Part shown: positions 16,125-24,499 of the stretch, in pieces
Position numbering within the stretch: position 1 is the first letter of the stretch
Layout: every line of letters begins with the position of its first letter
Source of the DNA: Kribbella rubisoli
GTDB lineage: Bacteria; Actinomycetota; Actinomycetes; Propionibacteriales; Kribbellaceae
DNA: 64,000 nt
Reading direction: 5' to 3'
Assembly (NCBI RefSeq): GCF_004217145.1
Contig: NZ_SHKR01000015.1
Coordinates: forward strand, 186,001-250,000
The notes under the pieces: model-generated
What the model saw: only the letters and a program-made list of their open reading frames with translations
The model's database searches: none
Told to the model about the DNA's origin: nothing
Program-made: the position numbers and the translations under genes

Positions 16125-17307
16125 CGCTCTCGTCCCAGGACGCGACGGCTACCAGCGCGACACAGGTGGCCGCGATGAGGACAAGGTCGGCCACCGAGCC
16201 GAGCTGAGGGGTCGCGAGCGGCAGGAGCAAGAGGATCACCACGCCGGCGAACGACGTACCGAGGTGGATGCGGGACGGCTCCGAGATGATCCGGTGCACA
16301 CCCCACAGGAGCGCTACGAAGCAGGCGGCCGGCACGGCGACCGAGTAACTGGCGGCGGTCGGGGAGATGTGCAGGTCGTGGCTGGTCTGCTCGACCACAA
16401 CCTCCAGGCCAGCACCGAGCGCGGCGAGCGACGCGAAGATGCCGTAGTGGCCGTAGCCCCAGCGGTACGAGCGATCCCGGCGTTCCTCGAGCCGCGGACC
16501 AGCCGGGTGCAGGAAGTACAGCCACCACAACGCGAACAGGATCACCAGACCGCACGCGGCGACCGCGATCAGCTCGGCGCTCACCTCGGTCTCCTCGACG
16601 GCACGCCGTACTGCGTTGGAGGAGGCGAGGACCGCTTCGCCGAGCAGGATGATCGTGAACAGCCCGTACCGCTCGGCGATGTGGTGTGGGTGCCAATGCG
16701 TCGCGCGCGGCCGCTCCGCCCACAGCGGCACCGACAGCTCGAGGATCGCGAGGACGATGAACGCGATGAGCAGCACGGCGTCGGACGCGCCGGTGTCGGC
16801 CAGATACAGCCGCCCGAACCAGCCCAGCTGCAACGCCCCGATGCCGATCGCGTAGCGGAACGCAGTACGGCGTGAGTCCGGGTCCTCGATGCCTGCGCGC
16901 AGCCAGAGCGAGATCAGGCCGAGCCGCATCACGAGGTAGCCGGTCGTGACCATCAGATAGTCGCCGTGGTCCGCGGCCGCCGGGACGCCGGCCGCGAGCA
17001 GCAGCACGCCGGCCATCTGCACCATGGTCAGGATCCGGTACGTGACGTCGTCGGTGTCGTACGACGAGGCGAACCAGGTGAAGTTCATCCAGGCCCACCA
17101 GATCGCGAAGAACACCTGCAGGAACGGCAGCAGGCCGTCGCCGCCGTGGCCGTCGACGATCGTGTGCGCGAACTGCTCCGTCACCGCGGCGATCGCGATC
17201 ACGAAGGTCAGGTCGAACAGCAGCTCCAGCTGGCTGGAAACCCGGTTCGGCTCGTCGATCGGCCGTGCGGTCATCCGCACGCGGATCCGGACCGTGGCGT
17301 TCGGCAC
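16072..17307 (-). CDS. Low temperature requirement A (LtrA) family membrane protein
   Basis: A 411-residue protein with about ten to twelve hydrophobic segments and LtrA-family signatures: LELLFDLTFVIAIAAVTEQF near residue 27, the WWAWMNFTWFASSYDTDD segment and HHIAERYGLFTIILLGE. LtrA is named for cold growth of Listeria; its biochemical role is unclear. The GTG start has GAAGGGA upstream; an ATG 11 codons in is an alternative. A GTCACA-N16-TGTC promoter lies 35 nt upstream on this strand, placing it in the proposed ECF41 regulon. Confidence 0.88.
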   Translation of the reverse strand: MPNATVRIRVRMTARPIDEPNRVSSQLELLFDLTFVIAIAAVTEQFAHTIVDGHGGDGLLPFLQVFFAIWWAWMNFTWFASSYDTDDVTYRILTMVQMAGVLLLAAGVPAAADHGDYLMVTTGYLVMRLGLISLWLRAGIEDPDSRRTAFRYAIGIGALQLGWFGRLYLADTGASDAVLLIAFIVLAILELSVPLWAERPRATHWHPHHIAERYGLFTIILLGEAVLASSNAVRRAVEETEVSAELIAVAACGLVILFALWWLYFLHPAGPRLEERRDRSYRWGYGHYGIFASLAALGAGLEVVVEQTSHDLHISPTAASYSVAVPAACFVALLWGVHRIISEPSRIHLGTSFAGVVILLLLPLATPQLGSVADLVLIAATCVALVAVASWDESVKQSGRTEPSGSSASNG

Positions 17308-17341
17308 GGTGTGTCCCTTCGTCAGACGTCGTCATCAGTGA

Positions 17342-17367
17342 GACAGGACACAAGCCTCAGGTGTGAC
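17342..17367 (-). promoter_or_regulatory. ECF41-type promoter for the ltrA-like gene
   Basis: On the minus strand: GTCACA (complement of 17362-17367), a 16-nt spacer, then TGTC (complement of 17342-17345). The -10 end is 34 nt from the GTG start. Its -35 abuts that of the divergent promoter with a single base between them. Confidence 0.75.
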
Positions 17368-17368
17368 T

Positions 17369-17394
17369 GTCACAAGCCCGAGGGGTGCCCTGTC
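17369..17394 (+). promoter_or_regulatory. ECF41-type promoter for the SDR-ECF41 operon
   Basis: GTCACA (17369-17374, preceded by T to give the full TGTCACA), 16 nt, TGTC (17391-17394). It precedes the operon that encodes the ECF41 sigma factor itself, so autoregulation is expected. Confidence 0.8.
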
Positions 17395-17444
17395 TTACCT
17401 GATGACAGCGCAAAGACACCAAAGACAATCGAAGGGGATCTGCG

Positions 17445-18200
17445 ATGAAGATCGTCATCATCGGCGGCACCGGTCTGATCGGCACGAAGCTGGTGGCGAA
17501 GCTCACCGAGCACGGCCACGAGGCGGTGCCGGCCGCGCCGAGCACCGGTGTCAACACGATCACCGGAGAGGGTCTGGCCGACGTGCTGAAGGGCGCCGAC
17601 GTGGTGATCGACGTGGCCAACTCGCCGTCGTTCGAGGCCGGGCCGGTGATGGAGTTCTTCAAGACCTCGACGAGCAACGTGCTGCAGGCCGAGGACGCGG
17701 CCGGCGTCCGGCACCACGTCGGGATCTCGATCGTCGGCACCGAGCGGATGCCTGAGAACGCCTACTTCGCGGCGAAGATCGCCCAGGAGGAGCTGATCAA
17801 GGCCTCCGGTCTGCCGTATTCGCTGGTGCACGCGACGCAGTTCTTCGAGTTCGTCGGCCCGACCGCGGACTCGGGCACCGGCGACGACGGCAAGGTGCAC
17901 ATCGCACCGGTCGCGTGGGCGCCGATCGCCGGTGACGACGTGGCGAAGAACCTCGCGAAGGTCGCGGTGGGCGAGCCGCTGAACGCGCGGATCGACATCG
18001 CCGGCCCGGACGAGTATCGGATGGACGAGTTCTTCCGCAAGGCGCTGGCGCAGCGCGGCGACGCCCGCGAGGTCGTCTCCGACCCGCACGCGCTGTACTT
18101 CGGCGCCGAGCTGAAGGAGCGCAGTCTGGTCCCGGTCGGCCCCGCCACTCTGGGCGAGCTGCACTACGACGAGTGGTACGCCGCGCAGGCCGGTCGATGA
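17445..18200 (+). CDS. NmrA-like atypical SDR (COE-type partner of ECF41)
   Basis: The 251-residue protein has the Rossmann loop GGTGLIGTKL at residues 8-17 and an NmrA-like course (ADVVIDVANSPSF; GISIVGTERMP; FAAKIAQEELI) without a clear catalytic Tyr-Lys pair. It probably binds NAD(P)H as a redox enzyme or sensor. ECF41 sigma factors are characteristically encoded beside a carboxymuconolactone decarboxylase, oxidoreductase or epimerase; this gene fills that role. It overlaps the next gene by ATGA and has an ECF41-type promoter upstream. Confidence 0.86.
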   Translation: MKIVIIGGTGLIGTKLVAKLTEHGHEAVPAAPSTGVNTITGEGLADVLKGADVVIDVANSPSFEAGPVMEFFKTSTSNVLQAEDAAGVRHHVGISIVGTERMPENAYFAAKIAQEELIKASGLPYSLVHATQFFEFVGPTADSGTGDDGKVHIAPVAWAPIAGDDVAKNLAKVAVGEPLNARIDIAGPDEYRMDEFFRKALAQRGDAREVVSDPHALYFGAELKERSLVPVGPATLGELHYDEWYAAQAGR

Positions 18201-18445
18201 CGATGGGCCTCAACGACGCGGATGAGCAGTACCTGCAGGCGCTCGAGGTCGAGGTCGACGCCGACATCGAGCTGAACGCTGCGAACACCCCGGCCGAGGA
18301 CGACCTGGGATCACCCGCGGATTGGCTGCTCGACCCGGTCGAGGCGCAGGAGGAGGCCGTCGAGCTGCACAGCCTGCACGACGCCATCGCAGTGCTCGAG
18401 GGCGACGACGAACCCGACGCCGGCCCGGCAATATCCTCGAGCTGA
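18197..18445 (+). CDS. Small acidic hypothetical protein
   Basis: The 82-residue product is rich in Asp, Glu and Ala (for example LEVEVDADIEL and LEGDDEPDAG) with no signal or membrane segment. It starts in a 4-nt overlap with the SDR stop and ends 16 nt before the sigma gene, so it belongs to the ECF41 operon. No family recognised. A negatively charged small protein in such a place could modulate the sigma factor or the SDR; that is speculation. Confidence 0.7.
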   Translation: MTMGLNDADEQYLQALEVEVDADIELNAANTPAEDDLGSPADWLLDPVEAQEEAVELHSLHDAIAVLEGDDEPDAGPAISSS

Positions 18446-18461
18446 CGAAAGAGGGGTACGG

Positions 18462-19337
18462 ATGGCGGATCAGCCGACCGAGCTCGACGACGCGGTCGCG
18501 GTCTTCAACGAGGTGCGACCGCGCCTGATGGGGATCGCGTACCGGATGCTGGGCAGCCACACCGAGGCCGAGGACCTGGTCCAGGAGGTGTGGCTGCGCT
18601 GGCAGGCCGCGGACCGCAGTACGGTCCAGAGCCCGGTGGCGTACCTGTCGACGGCGGTGACCAGGCTCGCGATCAACGCGAGCCAGTCCGCGCGCGCCCG
18701 GCGGGAGACCTACATCGGGCCGTGGCTGCCGGAGCCGGTCGACACGAGCGCTGATCCGTACCTCGGTGCCGAGCGCGGGGAGGCCTTGAGTTTCGCGGTC
18801 CTCCTCGTGCTCGAGCGGCTGTCACCCACCGAGCGGGCGGCGTACATCCTGCGCGAGGCGTTCGACTATCCGTACGACGAGCTGGCGACGATGCTGCAGT
18901 CGACCGAGCCCGCGGTCCGGCAGCTGGTCAGCCGGGCGCGGAAGCGGATCCGCGCAGAACGGCGGACCGAGGTCAGCGGGAGCCAGCAGAAGAAGTTGCT
19001 CTCGGCCTTCGTCGAGGCGGCGCGGTCGGGCGATCTCGCCGAGCTGGAGCAGTTGCTGGCCAAAGACGCGATCAGCTACTCCGACGGCGGCGGGGCGGCG
19101 CGCGCGTCGAGGTTCCCGGTCGTCGGGCGCGAGCGGGTGGCGAAGTACCACCGGGCCTTCCACTCGCGGTTCTGGGTCGGCGTCACGGTGGAGTTCGGCC
19201 GGGCGAACGGCCGTGCGGTCGCGATGCTCGAGCGCGACGGCGTGGTGTTCGCGGTGTGCACGGTGATCGCGTCGGACGACGGCATCGACGAGGTGCTGTG
19301 GATGATGAACCCGGCGAAGATCACCGCCGTCGCTTGA
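18462..19337 (+). CDS. sigJ: ECF41-family sigma factor with C-terminal SnoaL-like domain (SigJ type)
   Basis: The 291-residue protein has sigma region 2 (about 15-80: PRLMGIAYRMLGSHTEAEDLVQEVWLRW in two parts), sigma region 4 (about 120-170: LSPTERAAYILREAF, VRQLVSRARKRI) and a C-terminal SnoaL-like domain (about 180-291) that regulates ECF41 factors instead of a separate anti-sigma factor. The domain shows the DGGG motif (SYSDGGGAARA) and ends NPAKITAVA, where other members have NPDKL. It directs RNA polymerase to GTCACA-N16-NGTC type promoters; six such sites occur in this window. The symbol is by family resemblance. Confidence 0.88.
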   Translation: MADQPTELDDAVAVFNEVRPRLMGIAYRMLGSHTEAEDLVQEVWLRWQAADRSTVQSPVAYLSTAVTRLAINASQSARARRETYIGPWLPEPVDTSADPYLGAERGEALSFAVLLVLERLSPTERAAYILREAFDYPYDELATMLQSTEPAVRQLVSRARKRIRAERRTEVSGSQQKKLLSAFVEAARSGDLAELEQLLAKDAISYSDGGGAARASRFPVVGRERVAKYHRAFHSRFWVGVTVEFGRANGRAVAMLERDGVVFAVCTVIASDDGIDEVLWMMNPAKITAVA

Positions 19338-19349
19338 GCTGGAGGAGAT

Positions 19350-19712
19350 GTGTTCAAGCGAGGTGATCATGCCGTCGTACACAGATTCGCGACAGCCTGC
19401 CGGGCCGGTAGTGCGGGTGCGATCCGGAGCCTGCTGGCGCCTGAGGTGATCGCGGTCAGCGACGGCGGCGGGCAGGTGTTCGCAGCGCCAGGCCCGGTCC
19501 GGGGGATCGCGCAGGTCGCGGAGTGCGTGTGCACGGTGCTCGGCGTACATCCGGAGATGGCTCTGACCGTCGAGGCGGTCAACGGCCAGCCGGGCGTCGT
19601 ACTGCGTGGCGCCGGCCGCGTCGTCGCCGTCGTCAGCCTGAAGGTGACCGGCGCGAAGGTCGCCGCGGTCTGGATCGTGCTGAACCCGGACAAGCTCCGG
19701 CACTGGGTGTGA
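19350..19712 (+). CDS. Free-standing SnoaL-like domain, homologous to the ECF41 C-terminal domain
   Basis: A 120-residue protein consisting only of a SnoaL-like fold. It carries the two signatures I associate with ECF41 C-terminal domains: VSDGGGQVF near residue 37 and the terminal LNPDKLRHWV. It is therefore more canonical at those motifs than the fused domain of the sigma factor immediately upstream (13-nt gap). The GTG start follows GGAGGAG. It may compete with or complement the sigma factor's own regulatory domain (inference). Confidence 0.78.
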   Translation: MFKRGDHAVVHRFATACRAGSAGAIRSLLAPEVIAVSDGGGQVFAAPGPVRGIAQVAECVCTVLGVHPEMALTVEAVNGQPGVVLRGAGRVVAVVSLKVTGAKVAAVWIVLNPDKLRHWV

Positions 19713-19746
19713 CGCTCTCCGGGGAATGAACGCCCCCTGGTCTGGT

Positions 19747-19760
19747 GTTGACATGTCAAC
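19747..19760. promoter_or_regulatory. 14-bp perfect palindrome upstream of the luciferase-like gene
   Basis: GTTGACATGTCAAC is a perfect palindrome 37 nt before the ATG and includes a possible TTGACA -35 element. It looks like an operator; the regulator is not identified. Confidence 0.5.
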
Positions 19761-19797
19761 CTAGACTTATCGGGTGAGCGGACAGGAGAGTGCAGAC

Positions 19798-20844
19798 ATG
19801 GCCGAGTTGGCCACGCTGGATTTCGGGTTGGACAGCTTCGGGGACATCCCCGTGGATGACAGCGGCGCGCCGATCACGGACGCGGCGGCGATCCGGCAGG
19901 TCGTCGAGGAGGCGGTCCTGGCCGACCAGATCGGCGTGAACGCGATCGCCCTCGGTGAGCACCACCGGCCGGAGTACTCGATCTCCTCGCCGGAGACGGT
20001 GCTGGCCGGTATCGCGACCAAGACGTCGAACCTCAAGCTCGGCTCCGGTGTCACCGTGCTGAGCTCGGACGACCCGGTGCGGGTTTTCCAGCGGTTCTCC
20101 ACCGTCGACGCGCTGTCGAACGGGCGGGCCGAGGTCATCCTCGGGCGTGGGTCGTTCACGGAGTCGTTCCCGCTGTTCGGGTACGACCTCGCCGACTACG
20201 ACAAGCTCTTCGAGGAGAAGCTGCAGTTGTTCGTCCAGCTGCTCGACGAGAAGCCGGTCACCTGGGAGGGCACGGTTCGCGCCGCGCTCGACAACGCCGA
20301 CGTCTATCCGAAGACCGAGTCCGGACGGCTGCACACCTGGGTCGGGGTCGGCGGTTCGCCGCAGTCCGTCGTCCGTACGGCGTACTACGGGCTGCCGTTG
20401 ATGCTCGCGATCATCGGTGGGGCGCCGGACCGGTTCGCGCCGTACCTGGATCTCTACAAGCGGGCCGCGGAGCAGTTCGGGACCGTCGCGCATCCGGTCG
20501 GGATGCACTCGCCGGGGTTCGTCGCGGAGACGGACGAGCAGGCGAAGGAGATCTTCTACGCGCCGTACAAGGTGATGCGGGACCGGATCGGCGCGCTGCG
20601 CGGCTGGCCGCCGTTGAAGCGCGAGGAGTTCGAGTCCGAAGTACTGCACGGATCGATGTACGTCGGGTCGCCGGAGACCGTCGCTCGCCGGATCGCCGAT
20701 GCGGTCGGGACGCTCGGGGTTTCGCGGTTCGACCTGATCTACTCGGGAGGTCCGTTGCCGGTGAGCGCTCGGCTCAAGGCAGTTGAGCTGTACGGCACGA
20801 AGGTCATCCCGCTGGTGCGCGACATGCTCGCGGAGTCCAAGTGA
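19798..20844 (+). CDS. Luciferase-like (LLM class) flavin-dependent oxidoreductase
   Basis: The product, about 348 residues, follows the LLM fold: an N-terminal LDFGLDSFGDIPVD strand, GEHHRPEYSISSPE with the conserved His pair, and LGRGSFTESFPLFGYDL. Such enzymes use FMN or coenzyme F420. I choose ATG 19798 with GGAG nine bases upstream; a GTG at 19774 in the same frame lacks a ribosome site. The stop overlaps the next gene, an F420-reductase-like protein, by 4 nt, so the two probably share a flavin or deazaflavin electron chain. Confidence 0.88.
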   Translation: MAELATLDFGLDSFGDIPVDDSGAPITDAAAIRQVVEEAVLADQIGVNAIALGEHHRPEYSISSPETVLAGIATKTSNLKLGSGVTVLSSDDPVRVFQRFSTVDALSNGRAEVILGRGSFTESFPLFGYDLADYDKLFEEKLQLFVQLLDEKPVTWEGTVRAALDNADVYPKTESGRLHTWVGVGGSPQSVVRTAYYGLPLMLAIIGGAPDRFAPYLDLYKRAAEQFGTVAHPVGMHSPGFVAETDEQAKEIFYAPYKVMRDRIGALRGWPPLKREEFESEVLHGSMYVGSPETVARRIADAVGTLGVSRFDLIYSGGPLPVSARLKAVELYGTKVIPLVRDMLAESK

Positions 20845-21518
20845 CGACGATCGGCATCCTAGGGGCCGGCAAGGTCGGGACCGTCCTTGCCCGGCTCGCG
20901 ATCGCCGCCGGGTATCGCGTGCTGATCGCCGGCTCGGGTGAGGTTTCCAAGATCGCGCTGATCGTCGAGGTCGTCACGCCGGGCGCCGTGGCCACGACTG
21001 CTGCCGAGGCGGCGGCGGAGGCCGATGTGGTGATCCTGGCGCTGCCGCTCGGGAAGTACCAGACGATCCCGGTCGACGCACTGCGCGGAAAGCTCGTCAT
21101 CGACGCCATGAACTACTGGTGGGAGGTCGACGGCATCCGCGACGACCTGACCGATCCGCGGACGTCGTCCTCGGAGCTGGTCCAGGACTTCCTGCCCGAG
21201 TCGCGCGTGGTCAAGGCCTTCAACCACATGGGCTACCACGACCTCGACGAAGGTCCTCGTCCCGCAGGATCTCCAGACCGCAAGGCGATCGCCGTGGCCG
21301 GCGAGCCCGCCGACGCGGCCGAGGTCGCCGCGATTGTCGACGCGTTCGGTTTCGATCCGGTCCTCACCGACTCGCTTGCCGAGGGCAAGCGCCTCGAGCC
21401 TGGCACTGAACCCTTCGGCGCGAACGTCGCCGCGGCCGAACTGCGCGAGATGCTCGCCCGGTTCCCCGAAACCGTCAAAGGTCAAGAGGCAGCCCAAGCC
21501 CGAGCCAACGCCGCATAG
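20841..21518 (+). CDS. NADPH:F420 oxidoreductase-like NAD(P)-binding protein
   Basis: The 225-residue protein begins with a Rossmann loop (TIGILGAGKVGTVLARLA) and has the layout of the small F420-dependent NADP reductase family: ADVVILALPLGKYQ, VIDAMNYWWEVDG, VVKAFNHMGYHDL. Members pass hydride between NADPH and F420 or act on unknown substrates. The GTGA overlap with the LLM oxidoreductase suggests it supplies reduced cofactor to that enzyme. A strong hairpin follows. Confidence 0.83.
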   Translation: MTTIGILGAGKVGTVLARLAIAAGYRVLIAGSGEVSKIALIVEVVTPGAVATTAAEAAAEADVVILALPLGKYQTIPVDALRGKLVIDAMNYWWEVDGIRDDLTDPRTSSSELVQDFLPESRVVKAFNHMGYHDLDEGPRPAGSPDRKAIAVAGEPADAAEVAAIVDAFGFDPVLTDSLAEGKRLEPGTEPFGANVAAAELREMLARFPETVKGQEAAQARANAA

Positions 21519-21521
21519 CCT

Positions 21522-21551
21522 GAGGGGCGGGACCAGGAGGTCCCGCCCCTC
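21522..21551. terminator. Bidirectional terminator hairpin
   Basis: GAGGGGCGGGACC and GGTCCCGCCCCTC pair perfectly (13 bp) around AGGA, between convergent genes. No T-run follows, as is common in actinobacteria. Confidence 0.88.
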
Positions 21552-21564
21552 ACTCATGTCCGGG

Positions 21565-24396
21565 CTAGCCGATGGAGATTCGGTCCAGGTCGGGGGCGGA
21601 GTCGGTGGTGTTGTAGATGCGGATCGTGTTTGCGCCCGCGGCTAGGTGGATGGGGAGCTGGGTTGTGCGGACAGTGGTGTTGCCTACGTCGGTGACGGAG
21701 ACCTCGGTGGGGGAGCCGTTGTTGACGGAGACGAAGTACGACTTAGTTCCGTTGACTGTGTAGTCGAGGTAGAGGGTGTAGTCGCCTTCGGTGGGGGCCG
21801 TTACGTCGGGGAAGACGACGTGGGCGTCGTCGGAGCCGCCGAGATTGCGGACCTTCTGGGCTCCTGAGCAGGGGCCGCAGCTGGTGATGCCGGCCGAGCC
21901 GATCTGGTTGAGGGAGCTTTCGGCTTCGCGCATGAAGATGCGGTCAGCCGGGCGGATCTGGATCGGGACGGTCTTCGAGATCTTGTGGGGCAGACCAACG
22001 GTATCGAAGGTGACGTCGATCGGGACCTGCGCTGCCGTGGAGCCCGTGAGGGTCCAGGTGCCGGAGATGACTTGACCGAGGCGGAGGCGGGATGCCGTGA
22101 CCGGTGCGCCGGTGACGGTCCAGCCGGCCGGGGCGGTGGGTGCCAGCGTCACGTTGTCGACCGCGTCCTCGTCCAAGCGGAGGTTTGCGGAGACGGTTAC
22201 CGACTGCTGGCCTGGTCCGACCCAGACGATGCCGGAGGGTTGGACTGTCATGGTCGTCTTCGGCACGTATGACGCGGGTGGGAGCGGGCCGACCGTGATG
22301 CGGTCAACGGGCGAATCACTCTTGATTTGAACGACGTTGGCGCCGGCCTGGAGTTGCACAGGAAGAGCAATGGTCGTCGGTACGTCGGCGTTTCCCGGGT
22401 CGAGCGTGACTTGCACGGGAGCACCGCCGTTGGTGCGCACGCTCAGGGTCCGGTCGTGGGTTGGTAGGGCAGTGAGCTCTAGTTTGTAGGATCCGGCGGA
22501 TGACGCTTGGACGTTCCGGTAGGTGACCCCGCCGACCACTGCGGCGGATCCCGAGCAGGCCGCGCACTTCAGTACGTGCGTGCCGCGCTCCGACTCGGCC
22601 TCCAACGGGACCGGATTGTGGAGCGCCTGCGGGTACGTGTAGCCGACGCGGATCTCGTCGATCTTCAGCTTCCCGAAGTACGTCGGGGACTGCGCTCCCG
22701 CCCACGTGTTGAGCACGTCGATCTTGATGTAACGCGCGAGCTGGTTGCCGATGTCAATGAACTGGACGCCACGCCGGCTGGGCATGGTGGCGGCGCTGAC
22801 CTGTTTCCAGTGCCGGCCGTCGATGCTGACCGAGACCTTGTAATCCTTGATCCGGGCCGAGTCCTCGGGGCGACCGAAGGACTCTCGGGCGTGCGTCGGG
22901 GACCACTCGGTCTGGTTGACGGCCAGGTAGGTCGCAGGCCGCGGGTGCTTCAGATCGAGGGTCATCGAGACCGGGAACTTGCCGTCGGCATCCCAGTACG
23001 ACGGGTAGCTGCCGTCCACCAACGCAGAGGCGGGATGCCCTGCGGCCGAGGACGAAGCAGTTGCCTCGAGCATGCTGTTCGGATAAACACCGGTCTGGCC
23101 CGCGGTGGTCACCTTGAAGACGGTGTCGTACGTGTCCCACGACGTGACACCGAGGATGCTCAGATACCCGCCGGACTGGTTGAACCGGAACTGCTTCCCG
23201 GTGCGCTCATCGGTGACTGACGTGACTCGATAGCCGTTGTCACGCAGCCTGATCAGATCCTGTGACACCGGCTTCGTCAGCACGTGGACGTACTGTGTGT
23301 TACCGGCGAGCGTGATCACGCCGTGGGACCCGTCGTTCCAGAAGCCGGGCTGCATCCCGCCGTACATGTAGCCGCCGCCCTGGGTCTTCTCGAGCGAGGA
23401 CGCGATCGGCGGCAGCCAGTCCGCCATGAAGTTGTTGAAGGCGACCTGTTGCGGCGGGAACTTCCCGTTGACCATCGCGGTCTCGGCCATCAGCGACTTG
23501 ATCGACGAGCCGGCGTTCGCGACGTACCGGCCGACGCTCAGCCCGTAGTCGACCTTGCTGTCACTACCGTCGTACCACCACTGGCCGCTGGTCGGCAGCT
23601 TGTAGTCGGCCTCGGTCAGCCGTGGCATCGGCGTGAACGTCGCCTGCGGATAGTCGTACGCCGGGGTCATGCCGGTCTTCTGCTCGTTGCTGACCGTGTC
23701 CATGATCGGCGTGTCCTCGTTGTTGTTGCTGAGCAACCACGAGGGTCGTTGCTGCCGGATCTGTTCGTACAGTCCGTGCTGTTCCCAGTATTCGTTGTCG
23801 TTGTCGATCCAGAACCCGGACAGGTCGGGGTAGTCGTCCATGACCTCGTGGAACAGGTCGTAGCTGTACATCCCGAACCCTTGCCGCGTGGTCAGGTCGA
23901 CCTGCTGACCCTTGTACGCCGAGTACGCGGCCGAGTCGAGCGTCTCGACACCGGGCACCTCGTTGTGCCACTGCGGGTCGTCGGTCATGTAGAGCAGCAC
24001 GTGCACGCCCTTGGCCTTGCCCGCGGCAACCAGTTCACCGAGGAAGTCCCGTTGCGTGGAGCAACTACCGGGGATCTTCGACGGCCACGGCCGGGCATAC
24101 CCGAGCCGGCTGTGGAAGGTCGCGAGCACGATGTACGACGCGTGCAGCTTGAGCGCCTCGTCCACCCAGTAGTCCGCGCTCCAGCCACCGGCGGTGACGT
24201 CGCGCTCCCACGCGGCGCAGTCGGTGTGGCGGGGCGCGGTGAACATGCCCCAGTGCAGGAACAGGCCGGCGGTGGAGTCGCGCAGCCACTGCTGGCGCGG
24301 GTTCTCCACTTCGGCCCGGGCGGTGGGCGTCACGGACAGAAGGGTGGCGAGGAGGGCGAGGACGAGCAGGATGATGCGAGGGAGTCGCAGGGCCAT
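21565..24396 (-). CDS. Secreted multidomain GH29-like alpha-L-fucosidase
   Basis: A 943-residue secreted protein. A signal peptide (1 to about 28, ending TARA) precedes a GH29-like barrel: GLFLHWGMFTAPRHTDC at 44-60 and GFWIDNDNEYW at 194-204, where Asp 198 is the candidate nucleophile. The barrel is divergent: the HHDGF motif of classic fucosidases reads FHSRLGYA. It is followed by an F5/8 type C (discoidin-like) domain (about 440-590), a CBM-like unit starting LEAESERGT with a CAAC pair, an Ig-like/NEW3 region, and a C-terminal CBM35-like unit (REAESSLNQ, CGPC). It probably removes fucose or a related sugar from glycans. An upstream motif shared with the ROK2 promoter region suggests ROK control. 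Confidence 0.82.
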   Translation of the reverse strand: MALRLPRIILLVLALLATLLSVTPTARAEVENPRQQWLRDSTAGLFLHWGMFTAPRHTDCAAWERDVTAGGWSADYWVDEALKLHASYIVLATFHSRLGYARPWPSKIPGSCSTQRDFLGELVAAGKAKGVHVLLYMTDDPQWHNEVPGVETLDSAAYSAYKGQQVDLTTRQGFGMYSYDLFHEVMDDYPDLSGFWIDNDNEYWEQHGLYEQIRQQRPSWLLSNNNEDTPIMDTVSNEQKTGMTPAYDYPQATFTPMPRLTEADYKLPTSGQWWYDGSDSKVDYGLSVGRYVANAGSSIKSLMAETAMVNGKFPPQQVAFNNFMADWLPPIASSLEKTQGGGYMYGGMQPGFWNDGSHGVITLAGNTQYVHVLTKPVSQDLIRLRDNGYRVTSVTDERTGKQFRFNQSGGYLSILGVTSWDTYDTVFKVTTAGQTGVYPNSMLEATASSSAAGHPASALVDGSYPSYWDADGKFPVSMTLDLKHPRPATYLAVNQTEWSPTHARESFGRPEDSARIKDYKVSVSIDGRHWKQVSAATMPSRRGVQFIDIGNQLARYIKIDVLNTWAGAQSPTYFGKLKIDEIRVGYTYPQALHNPVPLEAESERGTHVLKCAACSGSAAVVGGVTYRNVQASSAGSYKLELTALPTHDRTLSVRTNGGAPVQVTLDPGNADVPTTIALPVQLQAGANVVQIKSDSPVDRITVGPLPPASYVPKTTMTVQPSGIVWVGPGQQSVTVSANLRLDEDAVDNVTLAPTAPAGWTVTGAPVTASRLRLGQVISGTWTLTGSTAAQVPIDVTFDTVGLPHKISKTVPIQIRPADRIFMREAESSLNQIGSAGITSCGPCSGAQKVRNLGGSDDAHVVFPDVTAPTEGDYTLYLDYTVNGTKSYFVSVNNGSPTEVSVTDVGNTTVRTTQLPIHLAAGANTIRIYNTTDSAPDLDRISIG

Positions 24397-24448
24397 CGGT
24401 GATCTCTCACTTCCAGCTGGGCGGAAGAATTGCTGAAGGATTAGGGAA

Positions 24449-24463
24449 ACCAGATTGCCTATT
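24449..24463. promoter_or_regulatory. Candidate ROK2 operator upstream of the GH29-like gene
   Basis: ACCAGATTGCCTATT matches ACTAGATTGCATATT at 25788-25802 in 13 of 15 positions, in an AT-rich patch unusual for this genome. It lies 53 nt upstream of the GH29-like start. Confidence 0.5.
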
Positions 24464-24499
24464 CAGAGATCCGATCTTTCATCGCCCGACCCGGCCCGG

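Noticed and set aside
19774..19797. GTG at 19774 as start of the luciferase-like protein
   Set aside because: No ribosome site precedes it, and the ATG at 19798 has GGAG and fits the family N-terminus.
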